A stretch of 64,000 nucleotides of DNA from Pseudomonas psychrophila (GTDB lineage: Bacteria; Pseudomonadota; Gammaproteobacteria; Pseudomonadales; Pseudomonadaceae). Location: assembly GCF_001043005.1 (NCBI RefSeq), contig NZ_JYKZ01000001.1, positions 930,001 to 994,000 on the forward strand, written 5' to 3'. Under the pieces are notes generated by a model. The model did not search any database, was not told the origin of the DNA, and was given only the letters and a program-made list of their open reading frames with translations. How positions within the stretch are numbered: position 1 is the first letter of the stretch; every line of letters begins with the position of its first letter. Of the stretch, positions 54,941 to 63,488 are shown piece after piece. Made by a program: the position numbers and the translations under genes.

Positions 54941-55663
54941 TTACGGGTACTGCTGCACCTGACCTGGCTGCTGGTATTGCATGCCAGGGATCGGCGCCAG
55001 CGTGACTTGAACGCGGCGGTTTTGCGCGCGACCGTCAGCTGTTGCGTTACTGGCAATCGGGTCGGCCGGGCCGGCGCCACGTACTGACAGGTACTGACCG
55101 CTCACACCCTGGGACGTCAGGTAGGTCGCCACGCTCTGCGCACGCTGCTGCGAGAGCTGCATGTTGTAGTTGTAGTTACCGGTGCTGTCGGTATAACCCA
55201 CGATCTGAATCTGGTTTTGGTTGTTGAACTGCTTCAACGAGTTCGCCAGGTTGTTCAGTGGCTGATAGAAACTTGGGGCGATGTTGGCGGAGTTGGTGGC
55301 AAAGGTAATGTTGCCCGGCATCACCAGAGTGATGTTATCGCCCTGACGCTGAACCTCTACGCCGGTATTGGCCATGCTTGCACGCAGTGCCGCCTCTTGC
55401 TTGTCAGCGTAGTAGCCATAACCTGCAGCACCCAGACCCGCCACAGCGGCGCCGATCAGCGCACCCTTGCCACGGTTGTTGTGGTCGATGGCAGCACCGG
55501 CTACAGCACCAGCCAATGCCCCAAGACCACCGTAGGTGGCGGTTTTACTCATGCCCGTCCCGGAAGACGCCTGGCCCTGGTTGTTATACGGGTTAGGCGA
55601 AGCGCAGCCGGCCAGCAAGGCAACCGCACTTGCAGCAACAATCAAACGACGCGAAATGAACAT
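54941..55663 (-). CDS. OmpA-family lipoprotein with glycine zipper
   Basis: Encodes 240 residues from the ATG at 55663, with AGGAG seven bases upstream; the frame from 55807 has no signal before that. Lipobox LLAGC (Cys20). A glycine-zipper segment (GALAGAVAGAAIDHNNRGKG then GAAVAGLGAAGYGYY) follows, then the OmpA C-terminal peptidoglycan-binding domain (VGYTDSTGNYNYNMQLSQQR, near 155-225) with its Asp and Arg ligands (DGRAQNRRV). It resembles YiaD. The C-terminal tail is Gln/Pro-rich. Confidence 0.9.
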   Translation of the reverse strand: MFISRRLIVAASAVALLAGCASPNPYNNQGQASSGTGMSKTATYGGLGALAGAVAGAAIDHNNRGKGALIGAAVAGLGAAGYGYYADKQEAALRASMANTGVEVQRQGDNITLVMPGNITFATNSANIAPSFYQPLNNLANSLKQFNNQNQIQIVGYTDSTGNYNYNMQLSQQRAQSVATYLTSQGVSGQYLSVRGAGPADPIASNATADGRAQNRRVQVTLAPIPGMQYQQPGQVQQYP

Positions 55664-55817
55664 GGTGAAGCTCCTGATCAATCTTTCTGGGGCAAAGGCC
55701 GTTGGCATTGGACCTTTGTGGGCGTTAGAACACGACCCGCTGTAAAAATTCCTTTGGTCGCTGACATTTGCACTACGCAAACCATAGTCGCCCGATCGCC
55801 ACCTCACAAACTCCGAC

Positions 55818-57575
55818 TTAGAACTTCACCCCCACCGTCAGCGCCACAAAGTCGCGGTCACTGAGCGTGTTGTAGCGCCCGCCAAAGAAGTTGGTGTACG
55901 ACAGACTGCTGGTGTAGGTGTTTTGGTATTCGCCGTCCAGGCCAACGGAGATGGCTTTGCGGCCCTCTTCGAAGTTGGCATTGGGACCAGGGGAATAGCC
56001 GCTGATGTCATGGGACCAGCCCAGATTGGGCTTCAGGTTCACACCGGGTAAAACACTGTTGTACTCCCACACCGCCCGACCACGATAGCCCCAGGAAGTG
56101 GCGGTGGTGAAGCCGTCATGGCCGTCTGAACCGAACACCGGATCACGGCCATAACGCAAGTCTGATGAGCTATCCAGCCCGCCCACGTAGGTGACCCCTA
56201 CCTCGCCGGTCACGGTCAGGCGATTGGCACCCATGGCGTTGTCGAAAACATGGCTGAGGGACGTCTGGAACTGGGTGATTTCCTTACGCCGATAGCCCTG
56301 TACATCCGCGCCGGGAGTCACGGTCAATGGCGATGCGCTTGCAAGTCCAGGCAGCAACGTGATGTTGGCGTACAGCAAATCGTTGCTGTTGAGTTGCACC
56401 GGCGCATTGGGACGATAGCTCAGCTCGCCTTTCCAGGCCGTGCCTGTGGATAACCTGGTAGCGAAGCTCAAGCCATACAAGTGGATGTCTTCGGGGTATT
56501 CGACGTAGTAGCTGGAGTTGCCGGCAACGATCATCGACCCCAGCCCGCCCGCACCTGCCGCAGCGTTGTAGGCCGACTGCGGCGCAGCGCCCGCACTGAG
56601 GATCGGGTCCCGGCTGTGATAATTCATGAAGTAGGCGCCAAACTCGGTGTCCAGCGGTTCAAACACATAATGCATGGCCACGCCAAACTGACCACCGTTG
56701 CGCGCATTGCGATCAGCGCCACGACGCACCAGCACGCCCTCGCCGTTTACGTCGACACCCGCACCCGTGAGCGCCGCAAGGTCTGCCACATCTAACGCCG
56801 AGCGTTTGCTCATCACCCGGTAATTGCCGCTGCACCCGTCAGCCATCACATCGGATTGGGAGAAAAACGTCCCGCAGTTATCTGCTTGCGACTGCTCCCA
56901 ATCCAGCTGATAAAAAGCTTCAGCCGACAGATTGTCAGTCAGATTTTGCGAGATATAAAACAGGTTGACCGGCACCAGACCGTCTTTGTATTCAGTGCCC
57001 GGCCGCCGATAAGCCGACACGTCAGTGGGGTTGATCGCATTGATCCCGCCGCCGATAAACACGCCCTCGCCCCAACTGACCACTTGCTTGCCCAGGCGCG
57101 CCGCGCCGGGCTGATCGGCGATCTCATAGTTGTGGTACACGAAGGCATCCAGCAGTTGCGCCCCGGCCGATTGCGCACTGGCTTTGCGCCCGCTGTCGCT
57201 GACGGGTTTGAAGGGCCGGCTGTCGTCCTGCAGCTCAAAGTCGTACCAATACTTGCCGCGCACATACAGGCCGCTGTCGCCGTACTTCAGCTCCAGTGCG
57301 TGCATGCCGGTAAATAGCTTGGAGAAGGTTTCGCCGCGCTTGAAGTTGAGGCGGCCATCATCCGAGATTTCGGATTGCCCCTTGCCGCCATTGTTGGCGC
57401 CAATCAAGTTACGGTCGGCCTTGGCGGTGGACCAACTGGCACCGATGGACAACTCGGAATCGATCTGGCCCTCGACCGGGCCGACATTGAAGCTCACGCC
57501 CCAGGCGGACGTCGACGCGAGGCTGACTGCCAGCGCCAGCTTGGCGCGGCGCCAGGACCGGTTGACTGAGGACAT
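55818..57575 (-). CDS. DUF1302 family outer-membrane protein
   Basis: Encodes 585 residues from the ATG at 57575, with GGAG eight to nine bases upstream. A signal peptide (cleavage near SAWG-VSF) is followed by a mature protein rich in amphipathic strands and ending in Phe (LTVGVKF), as outer-membrane barrels do. The N-terminal part (VSFNVGPVEGQIDSELSIGA) is characteristic of DUF1302. These genes usually pair with a DUF1329 gene; none is present here. Function is unproven, with a link to uptake of hydrophobic compounds suspected. Confidence 0.85.
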   Translation of the reverse strand: MSSVNRSWRRAKLALAVSLASTSAWGVSFNVGPVEGQIDSELSIGASWSTAKADRNLIGANNGGKGQSEISDDGRLNFKRGETFSKLFTGMHALELKYGDSGLYVRGKYWYDFELQDDSRPFKPVSDSGRKASAQSAGAQLLDAFVYHNYEIADQPGAARLGKQVVSWGEGVFIGGGINAINPTDVSAYRRPGTEYKDGLVPVNLFYISQNLTDNLSAEAFYQLDWEQSQADNCGTFFSQSDVMADGCSGNYRVMSKRSALDVADLAALTGAGVDVNGEGVLVRRGADRNARNGGQFGVAMHYVFEPLDTEFGAYFMNYHSRDPILSAGAAPQSAYNAAAGAGGLGSMIVAGNSSYYVEYPEDIHLYGLSFATRLSTGTAWKGELSYRPNAPVQLNSNDLLYANITLLPGLASASPLTVTPGADVQGYRRKEITQFQTSLSHVFDNAMGANRLTVTGEVGVTYVGGLDSSSDLRYGRDPVFGSDGHDGFTTATSWGYRGRAVWEYNSVLPGVNLKPNLGWSHDISGYSPGPNANFEEGRKAISVGLDGEYQNTYTSSLSYTNFFGGRYNTLSDRDFVALTVGVKF

Positions 57576-57656
57576 CGATACTTCTCCGTGGGCACACTGC
57601 AATAAGCCCGCAAGGATGAAGCAAATCCAGATTTTGACAAGAACACTCCCACTCCC

Positions 57657-57729
57657 GTAGTCGCTGCCGCAGGCTGCGAGCTTTTAATCGCTATCAGATC
57701 AAAAGCTCGCAGCCTGCGGCAGCGACTAC
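57657..57729. repeat. REP doublet, perfect 29-bp arms
   Basis: GTAGTCGCTGCCGCAGGC and the rest of a 29-base arm (57657-57685) is the exact reverse complement of 57701-57729, with a 15-base loop. It lies between the DUF1302 gene and the LysE gene. The sequence type matches the REP arm at 49834-49858 and differs from the type at 61303-61387. The hairpin could also stabilise or end transcripts. Confidence 0.88.
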
Positions 57730-57738
57730 GCATAGGGA

Positions 57739-58368
57739 TCAATGCATCTCGGTAAACGCCAACTTTATGCCCAGCGCCACCAGTACCGCCCCCATGGTGC
57801 GATCAAACCAATGCCCCATGCGGGCAAAGCCGGTGCGTACGCGCTGATGGCTGAACAGCATGGCGACCATGCAAAACCACAGCCCGGTGGCGACCGCCAG
57901 GTACACGCCGTAGCCAGCCTGGATCGACAGCGGCGTATGCGGGTTGATCACCACGGTGAACAACGACAGGAAAAACAGTGTCGCCTTGGGGTTCAGGCCA
58001 TTAGTCACAAAGCCCGAAGTGAACGCACCGCGAGCCGTACGCTCACCCACCGGCAACGCGGCGGCCAGTGCGGCCGGATCGGCCGGTTTGGCCCGCAGCG
58101 CCTTGAAGCCGATGTACAGCAGGTAAGCCGCAGCCAGCCACTTCAGCGCGTTAAACAGCACAATCGACTGCGACACAATAATCCCGATACCTAACAGCGA
58201 ATAACCGACATGGACGAAAATCGCCGTGCCTACACCGAAGGCGGTAAAAATACCGGCGCGGCGACCGTGGGTCACGCTCTCGCGTACCACCACGGCAAAA
58301 TCCGGCCCGGGGCTGGCCACCGCCAGCAGGTGAATCAGGGCAACGGTCAAAAATTCTGTCCAGTACAT
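57739..58368 (-). CDS. LysE/RhtB family amino-acid exporter
   Basis: Encodes 209 residues from the ATG at 58368, with GGAG six bases upstream; the ATG at 58380 precedes that site. Six membrane helices. The family signature SPGPDFAVVVRESVTHGRRAG lies near 20-40 (22 residues; key residues P-G-P-D and the G-R). RhtB proteins export homoserine, threonine and similar amino acids. It is divergent from the D-2-hydroxyacid dehydrogenase gene. Confidence 0.88.
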   Translation of the reverse strand: MYWTEFLTVALIHLLAVASPGPDFAVVVRESVTHGRRAGIFTAFGVGTAIFVHVGYSLLGIGIIVSQSIVLFNALKWLAAAYLLYIGFKALRAKPADPAALAAALPVGERTARGAFTSGFVTNGLNPKATLFFLSLFTVVINPHTPLSIQAGYGVYLAVATGLWFCMVAMLFSHQRVRTGFARMGHWFDRTMGAVLVALGIKLAFTEMH

Positions 58369-58448
58369 GTACGGCTCCATTACAAATTGTTTCTTCTGTT
58401 AGGCTCGCCACATTACGCCTTCATTTCACAGCACAAAAGGTACAGTTG

Positions 58449-59414
58449 ATGACTAACACTCAGCGCGCCGTATTCCTTGATTACACGTCACTGGATCTGG
58501 GCGACCTCGACCTGGGCCCGCTGCGTCGCAGCTTCGGCGATCTGCAGGTGTGGTCGGACACTACCCCCGCGAATGTGATCGAACGCCTGCAAGGCGCCAG
58601 TGTAGCCATCAGCAACAAAGTCCAACTCAACGCCCACACTCTCGCCGCCTGCCCGGACCTCAAGCTGATTCTGGTGGCGGCCACCGGCACCAACAACGTA
58701 GACCTTGAGGCCGCCCGCGCTCAAGGGATCACCGTTGCCAACTGCCAGGGCTACGGTACGCCATCCGTGGCACAGCACACCCTTGCCCTGCTGCTGGCAA
58801 TGGCCACACGCCTGATCGACTATCAAAAAGCCGTCACCGACGGTCAGTGGCAGGAAGCCAAACAGTTTTGCCTGCTGGACTTTCCGATTGTGGAGCTGGA
58901 AGGCAAGACCTTGGGTCTGTTCGGTCATGGTGAACTGGGCAGCGCAGTGGCCAGACTGGCCGAAGCCTTCGGCATGCGCGTATTGATCGGTCAGATCCCC
59001 GGCCGCCCGGCCCACGCCGACCGCCTGACCCTGGACGAGCTGCTGCCTCAGGTCGACGCCCTGACCTTCCACTGCCCGCTCACCGAGCACACACGCAATT
59101 TTATCGGCGCCCGGGAGCTGGCACTGCTCAAGCCCGGGGCCTTTGTGATCAACACCGCACGCGGTGGCATCATCGACGAACAGGCTCTGGCCGACGCGCT
59201 GCGCAGCGGCCATCTGGGCGGCGCGGCGACCGACGTGCTGAGCGTCGAGCCTCCCCGCGACGGCAACGTGCTGCTGGCAGCCGACATCCCGCGCCTGATC
59301 ATTACCCCGCACAGCGCGTGGGGCAGCCGCGAGGCCCGGCAGCGTATCGTCGGCCAACTGGCGCAAAACGCCGAAGCGTTCTTTAACGGTACAGCGCTGC
59401 GGGTCGTCAGTTGA
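58449..59414 (+). CDS. D-2-hydroxyacid dehydrogenase (glycerate-dehydrogenase-like)
   Basis: Encodes 321 residues from the ATG at 58449 (a TTG lies just before). Rossmann motif GLFGHGELGSAVARLAEAFG (near 155-174), catalytic Arg in NTARGGIIDEQAL, Glu in SVEPPRDGNVL and His in TPHSAWGSREARQ. It oxidises or reduces D-2-hydroxyacids with NAD(P)H. HprA-type hydroxypyruvate reductase is the closest guess; the exact substrate is not determined. Confidence 0.87.
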   Translation: MTNTQRAVFLDYTSLDLGDLDLGPLRRSFGDLQVWSDTTPANVIERLQGASVAISNKVQLNAHTLAACPDLKLILVAATGTNNVDLEAARAQGITVANCQGYGTPSVAQHTLALLLAMATRLIDYQKAVTDGQWQEAKQFCLLDFPIVELEGKTLGLFGHGELGSAVARLAEAFGMRVLIGQIPGRPAHADRLTLDELLPQVDALTFHCPLTEHTRNFIGARELALLKPGAFVINTARGGIIDEQALADALRSGHLGGAATDVLSVEPPRDGNVLLAADIPRLIITPHSAWGSREARQRIVGQLAQNAEAFFNGTALRVVS

Positions 59415-59444
59415 TAGACTGCGCCCCTTTTTGAGGAGCAGATT

Positions 59445-60443
59445 ATGGATCCGCGCAGTGAAGTACTGCTTCGTCAGCCTGAATACTTTCAGGGTTCGGT
59501 GCTGTTAGTCGGCTTGCCGGCTGACGAACTACTCGGCGAATTGCCCGATGCACACGGCTGGTGCTGGCACGCCGGCGACCAGGCCGTACTCGACGCCCGC
59601 TTTGAAGGTCGTGTGCAGTTTGGTGTCGAAATCCCCGAACGGGCATTCGACACTGCCGTGGTGTTTCTGCCCAAGTCCAAGGAACTGAGCGACTACGTGC
59701 TCAAGGCCGTGGCCGCTCGCTTACCCAATGCCGATGTGTTTCTGGTTGGCGAAAAAAAGGGCGGCATTGAAGGCGCCTCCAAACAGCTGATCCCGTTCGG
59801 CAAGCCGCGCAAGCTCGACAGCGCGCGGCACTGCCAGTTGTGGCAAGTGACTGTGGATAACGCTCCGAGCGTGCCGGTACTTGAAGACCTCGCGCACCAT
59901 TACGAACTGCCGCTGGCTGAAGGCCCGCTAAAGGTCGTCAGCCTGCCGGGCGTGTTCAGCCACGGGCGCCTGGATCGCGGCAGCGCCTTGCTGCTTGAGC
60001 ATCTGGACAAACTGCCCAGCGGTCACGTGCTGGACTTCGGCTGTGGCGCAGGCGTGCTCGGCGCTGCGGTCAAACGGCGCTACCCGCATAACACTGTCAC
60101 CTTGCTCGACGTGGATGCCTTCGCCACGGCCAGCAGCCGTCTGACCCTTGCCGCCAACGGCCTGGAAGGCGAAGTGATTACAGGCAACGGCATCGATGCC
60201 GCGCCCATGGGCTTGAACTCGATTCTGAGCAATCCGCCGTTCCATGTCGGGGTGCACACCGATTACCACGCCACTGAAAACTTGCTGCAAAAAGCAGTCA
60301 AACATCTGAAAACAGGCGGCGAACTTCGGATTGTTGCCAACAGCTTCCTGCGTTACCAACCGCTGATCGAAGAGCATTTCGGTGCCTGCGCGGTCAAGGC
60401 TGAAGGTCAGGGTTTCCGGATTTACAGCGCCAAGCGCCGTTGA
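59445..60443 (+). CDS. rsmC: 16S rRNA m2G1207 methyltransferase RsmC
   Basis: Encodes 332 residues with two related halves. The catalytic C-terminal domain has the SAM-binding [19 protein letters not shown] and the substrate motif SNPPFH near 262-267; the N-terminal half is degenerate, as in the family. It methylates N2 of G1207 in 16S rRNA. GAGGAG precedes the ATG. The Mn riboswitch begins about 60 bases after its stop. Confidence 0.95.
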   Translation: MDPRSEVLLRQPEYFQGSVLLVGLPADELLGELPDAHGWCWHAGDQAVLDARFEGRVQFGVEIPERAFDTAVVFLPKSKELSDYVLKAVAARLPNADVFLVGEKKGGIEGASKQLIPFGKPRKLDSARHCQLWQVTVDNAPSVPVLEDLAHHYELPLAEGPLKVVSLPGVFSHGRLDRGSALLLEHLDKLPSGHVLDFGCGAGVLGAAVKRRYPHNTVTLLDVDAFATASSRLTLAANGLEGEVITGNGIDAAPMGLNSILSNPPFHVGVHTDYHATENLLQKAVKHLKTGGELRIVANSFLRYQPLIEEHFGACAVKAEGQGFRIYSAKRR

Positions 60444-60500
60444 ACACATTGTGAAATAAGGGCTTGCCGGATCGGATTTGCCTAGGCAGAATCCGCTCCG

Positions 60501-60690
60501 TCCTAGGGGAGTAGTCTCCCACGAGCGCCACGCTCGTCCGGCATACGTCAACATACTTGGTCAACAGACCATGGCGTATGCGACCCAGGTGTCCGCACAG
60601 ACGGACCGGGGTTTGACAAGACCTATGACACGAACACCTTACCCGGGGCGGGAAGGCTGTACGTGTCATAGCCGTGTCGACCCGCCCCTG
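60501..60690 (+). promoter_or_regulatory. yybP-ykoY manganese riboswitch
   Basis: The conserved GGGGAGTAG (60506-60514) lies near the start of the aptamer and a 3' ACCTTACCCGGG...GGGAAGG element (60636-60655) closes it. Two overlapping helices are available: CTATGACACG (60623-60632) with CGTGTCATAG (60662-60671), a perfect 10-bp stem, and GGGGCGGG (60645-60652) with CCCGCCCC (60681-60688). The second would lie directly before the GGAAG ribosome site. It precedes a TMEM165-family gene, as this riboswitch class does. Ends are approximate. Confidence 0.9.
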
Positions 60691-60701
60691 GAAGCTACCT
60701 G

Positions 60702-61289
60702 ATGATGCTCGACTCCTTACTCGTTCCTACCGCAATTGTTGCCTTAGCCGAAATCGGCGACAAGACGCAGCTGCTTGCCCTCATTCTCGCCGCACGCTTT
60801 CGCAAACCCTGGCCGATTATTGCCGGCATCGTGGTCGCGACGCTGGCCAACCATGCGGCGGCCGGTGCCGTAGGCGCCTGGTTCAGCACCTTCTTCAGTG
60901 ACGCCATGCTGCACTGGATCCTTGCTGCAAGCTTTACCGCTACTGCGTTGTGGACCCTCGTGCCCGACAAGATGGATGACGACGAAGCCAGCACCGCGCG
61001 CAAGTACGGACCTTTCGTTACCACTCTGATCACGTTTTTCATTGCCGAAATCGGCGACAAGACCCAAGTCGCGACCGTGATGCTAGCTGCGCAATACCCG
61101 GATCTGTGGCTGGTGATTATCGGTACCACCCTGGGCATGCTGATTGCCAACGTACCGGTGGTATTGGCGGGTAACTTTGCGGCTGACAAACTGCCGCTGA
61201 CCCTGATTCGACGCCTGGCAGCTGCCGCGTTCGTCGTACTGGCCATCGTGGCGGTGTACAAGGCAATGCAGATCAGCGGCTGGGTGTAG
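60702..61289 (+). CDS. TMEM165/GDT1 (UPF0016) manganese exporter
   Basis: Encodes 195 residues. Six or seven membrane helices in two homologous halves, each with the EIGDKTQ motif (residues 17-23 and about 115-121). The family exports Mn2+ or Ca2+ in exchange for protons; bacterial members (Vibrio MneA) export manganese. Its upstream Mn2+ riboswitch supports this. Two ATGs (60702, 60705) are possible; GGAAG lies 8-11 bases upstream. A REP element follows. Confidence 0.92.
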   Translation: MMLDSLLVPTAIVALAEIGDKTQLLALILAARFRKPWPIIAGIVVATLANHAAAGAVGAWFSTFFSDAMLHWILAASFTATALWTLVPDKMDDDEASTARKYGPFVTTLITFFIAEIGDKTQVATVMLAAQYPDLWLVIIGTTLGMLIANVPVVLAGNFAADKLPLTLIRRLAAAAFVVLAIVAVYKAMQISGWV

Positions 61290-61302
61290 CCCGCTTTTGA
61301 GT

Positions 61303-61387
61303 GTGGGAGCGGTCTTGCTCGCGATGGCAGCAACGCGGTTTAAGTGTCAGACCGCAGCGATCCAATCGCGAGCAAGCCCGCGCCCAC
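61303..61387. repeat. REPIN, GTGGGAGCGG type
   Basis: GTGGGAGCGGTCTTGCTCGCGA and its inverted partner TCGCGAGCAAGCCCGCGCCCAC flank a degenerate 40-base centre (61303-61387; arms of about 22 bases, a few mismatches). This is the common fluorescent-Pseudomonas REP type and differs from the element at 57657. Remains of the same CCGCTCCCAC arm lie at about 7331-7341, 7379-7388 and 9138-9148. Confidence 0.85.
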
Positions 61388-61394
61388 GAGGGGG

Positions 61395-62213
61395 TTACGA
61401 TTTCGGGGCCTGCTGATAAAGCGGCATTACCTTGGGGATGGCTGCTTGCAGCGCCGTAATACGACTGCTGGAGGCCGGGTGAGTGCTCATGAATTCAGGC
61501 GGTCCATCCTGTGATTGCTGGGCCATTTTCTGCCACAGGGTAATGGCCGCATTCGGGTTGTAACCCGCACGCGCTGCCAGCTCCAGGCCGATCAAGTCTG
61601 CTTCGTTTTCATTGCTGCGACTGTTGGGCAAGGTCAGGCTGTAATTCACCACCGTGTCGGCCAGCCCAAGGCTGTCTTGCCCCAACCCCAACAATGCACC
61701 GGCGCCTTGCTTGGCGATTTCGATGCCGTAAGCCTTGGACATGGATTCACGCCCGTGCTCACGCAAAGCGTGGGCAATTTCATGGCCCATGATCGCGGCG
61801 ATTTCATCATCACTGAGTTTGAGCTGATCGATGATCCCGCTGTAAAAGATGATCTTGCCGCCAGGACCGCAGTTGGCGTTGAGCTCATCACTCTTGATCA
61901 GATTGACTTCCCAGTTCCATTGCGCGGAATCCGGGCGAAAGGCCGGGGCCTGGGCAATCAGTCGGTTGGCAATTGCCTGCAGGCGCTTGGCGTTGGCACT
62001 GGTCTTGTCCAGTGCACCCTTGGTGCTCGCCTCGCTCACTGTCTGCTGGTACGACTGCGCATACATCTGGTCAACTTGCTGGCTCGACAACATGCTGAAC
62101 ATATACTGCTTGCGCTCAACGCCGACCGCCCCACCACTGGTGGTATTCACCGCCTGGCAACCGCCGAGCAACAACCCGGCGCCCATCGCGCACACTACCG
62201 CTAACTTACCCAT
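61395..62213 (-). CDS. M48-family metalloprotease lipoprotein
   Basis: Encodes 272 residues from the ATG at 62213, with GGAG seven bases upstream. Lipobox LLGGC (Cys19). Zinc ligands in HEIAH (144-148) and the third Glu in ENEAD. The layout matches LoiP/YcaL-type envelope proteases, which act in outer-membrane quality control. The C-terminal STHPASSSRI is typical of this group. Confidence 0.92.
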   Translation of the reverse strand: MGKLAVVCAMGAGLLLGGCQAVNTTSGGAVGVERKQYMFSMLSSQQVDQMYAQSYQQTVSEASTKGALDKTSANAKRLQAIANRLIAQAPAFRPDSAQWNWEVNLIKSDELNANCGPGGKIIFYSGIIDQLKLSDDEIAAIMGHEIAHALREHGRESMSKAYGIEIAKQGAGALLGLGQDSLGLADTVVNYSLTLPNSRSNENEADLIGLELAARAGYNPNAAITLWQKMAQQSQDGPPEFMSTHPASSSRITALQAAIPKVMPLYQQAPKS

Positions 62214-62247
62214 CAACTATCTCCATAAAGAGGGTGCGCATCGTATC

Positions 62248-62874
62248 TCAACCCGGCGTCAGGCACTCGGGTGCATTGAGTTTGGGATCATTGACCAGAT
62301 TGGCCAACGGTCGTTCACGCAACGGCATCTGCGGGCTGGCAAGCAGCGCCTGTAATACATGAAGCGGCGTTTCTGGATCAAGCCAGGCTTGCTGACCCGC
62401 TTCATCCAGAATCAACGGCCGACGCTGACTGGCCGCTGCCTGGGTGATCACCGCGGTACTCAACCACACATGCCCCTCAACCGGGTACGCCTCCCAGATA
62501 CCGGCAAAAAACAGCGAAGCCCCCTCCCCCGGTGTCAGCCAATAGGGACGTTTGCGGGTGGTGCCGCGCCATTCGTAAAAACCGTTGGCCGGGATCAGGC
62601 AGCGCCGCTGGCGCAAGGCGTCGCGAAACATAGGCTGCTCGGCCACGGTTTCAGCCCGGGCATGGGCAGGAGTGCGTGACAGATCGGTCAGCCAGGCCGG
62701 GGTCAGCCCCCAGCGCGCCCGTGCCAGTTCGCGCTGGCCAGGCTCGGCACCCACCCGTTGGATCAACACCGCGTCATTGGGCGAAATATTCCACTGGGCC
62801 TGCTGATCAGCGGGGAAACCGGGCAAGGCTGCAAACGCAGGATTCCAGCGAAACAGGGCAAAACGTCCACACAT
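62248..62874 (-). CDS. SRAP (YedK/HMCES-like) protein with altered active site
   Basis: Encodes 208 residues from the ATG at 62874, which puts catalytic Cys at position 2 after Met removal; earlier starts would hide it. SRAP proteins form a thiazolidine crosslink to abasic sites in single-stranded DNA. Cys2, the core WGLTPAW, and Glu101 in NGFYEW (Glu105 in YedK) are present. Asn75 of YedK reads His71 here (PAHARAETVAEQP), and the segment holding the catalytic His160 is about six residues shorter with no His (AAASQRRPLIL). A Pseudomonas-type subgroup is likely. Confidence 0.85.
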   Translation of the reverse strand: MCGRFALFRWNPAFAALPGFPADQQAQWNISPNDAVLIQRVGAEPGQRELARARWGLTPAWLTDLSRTPAHARAETVAEQPMFRDALRQRRCLIPANGFYEWRGTTRKRPYWLTPGEGASLFFAGIWEAYPVEGHVWLSTAVITQAAASQRRPLILDEAGQQAWLDPETPLHVLQALLASPQMPLRERPLANLVNDPKLNAPECLTPG

Positions 62875-62925
62875 GGGGCAGCACAACTCTTCTTCTATAA
62901 AGCAGTGAAAAAACCGTCGCTGGCT

Positions 62926-63186
62926 TCAGCAATCCAGCACATCGGGGAAACTCTCGGGCTCATCACCCGCCACCGGTGACGCGGCATTGTACGCATCGAT
63001 CAACTCTCGCGCGTATTGCGCGCGATCATTGGCAACCGCCAAGCCCAGCAGACCGAACACGGGTAATTCGCCCGTTGCCCCGATCAGGTCGCGCCCCTCC
63101 AGCCGCGCTTCCACCCCTTCACTGGCAAGCATGCCCAGCAACAGCTCGGCTTCCATCAGGTTTTCCGGCTCGTAGATGCGCTGCAT
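62926..63186 (-). CDS. DUF2007 family protein
   Basis: Encodes 86 residues from the ATG at 63186; a GTG at 63195 is an alternative. MQRIYEPENLMEAELLLGML and the central VEARLEGRDL are characteristic of DUF2007, a small ferredoxin-like fold proposed to transduce signals. It follows the CPXCG gene by 12 bases. Function unproven. Confidence 0.85.
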   Translation of the reverse strand: MQRIYEPENLMEAELLLGMLASEGVEARLEGRDLIGATGELPVFGLLGLAVANDRAQYARELIDAYNAASPVAGDEPESFPDVLDC

Positions 63187-63198
63187 GAGCTTCACTCG

Positions 63199-63381
63199 CT
63201 ACTCATTTTCGGTATGAACATCGAGCATCCATTCCCGACCGTCGGTCTGTAGATGAAACATAATGGGCCGGCAACACACCGGGCAGTCTTCAATGTAGCT
63301 TTGATCGCCACCGGATAGGTCGAGTACAGCTTCTGCCTGCTCGCCACAATAAGGGCATTCATAGTGCTCAGTTTCAAGCAT
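63199..63381 (-). CDS. CPXCG-motif zinc-ribbon protein
   Basis: Encodes 60 residues. Two Cys pairs, CPYCGE near the N-terminus and CPVCCRP about 23 residues later, form a zinc ribbon. AGGAG is six bases before the ATG. Widespread but uncharacterised in gammaproteobacteria. Adjacent to DUF2007 on the same strand, so probably co-transcribed. Confidence 0.87.
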   Translation of the reverse strand: MLETEHYECPYCGEQAEAVLDLSGGDQSYIEDCPVCCRPIMFHLQTDGREWMLDVHTENE

Positions 63382-63488
63382 CGCGGTCTCCTGAGTGACT
63401 TGTGCGTATAATCGCCTGTCTATTAGCAGGGCTATTTTTTTGCCCTGCCCTGCGTACCAACCCTAGCCGTTTCCAACAAGAGAGCATG

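Noticed and set aside
63426..63450. Hairpin GCAGGGC-TATTTTTTT-GCCCTGC upstream of the acyltransferase gene
   Set aside because: The T run is in the loop and not after the stem, so it does not look like a terminator, and there is no upstream transcript on that strand needing one.
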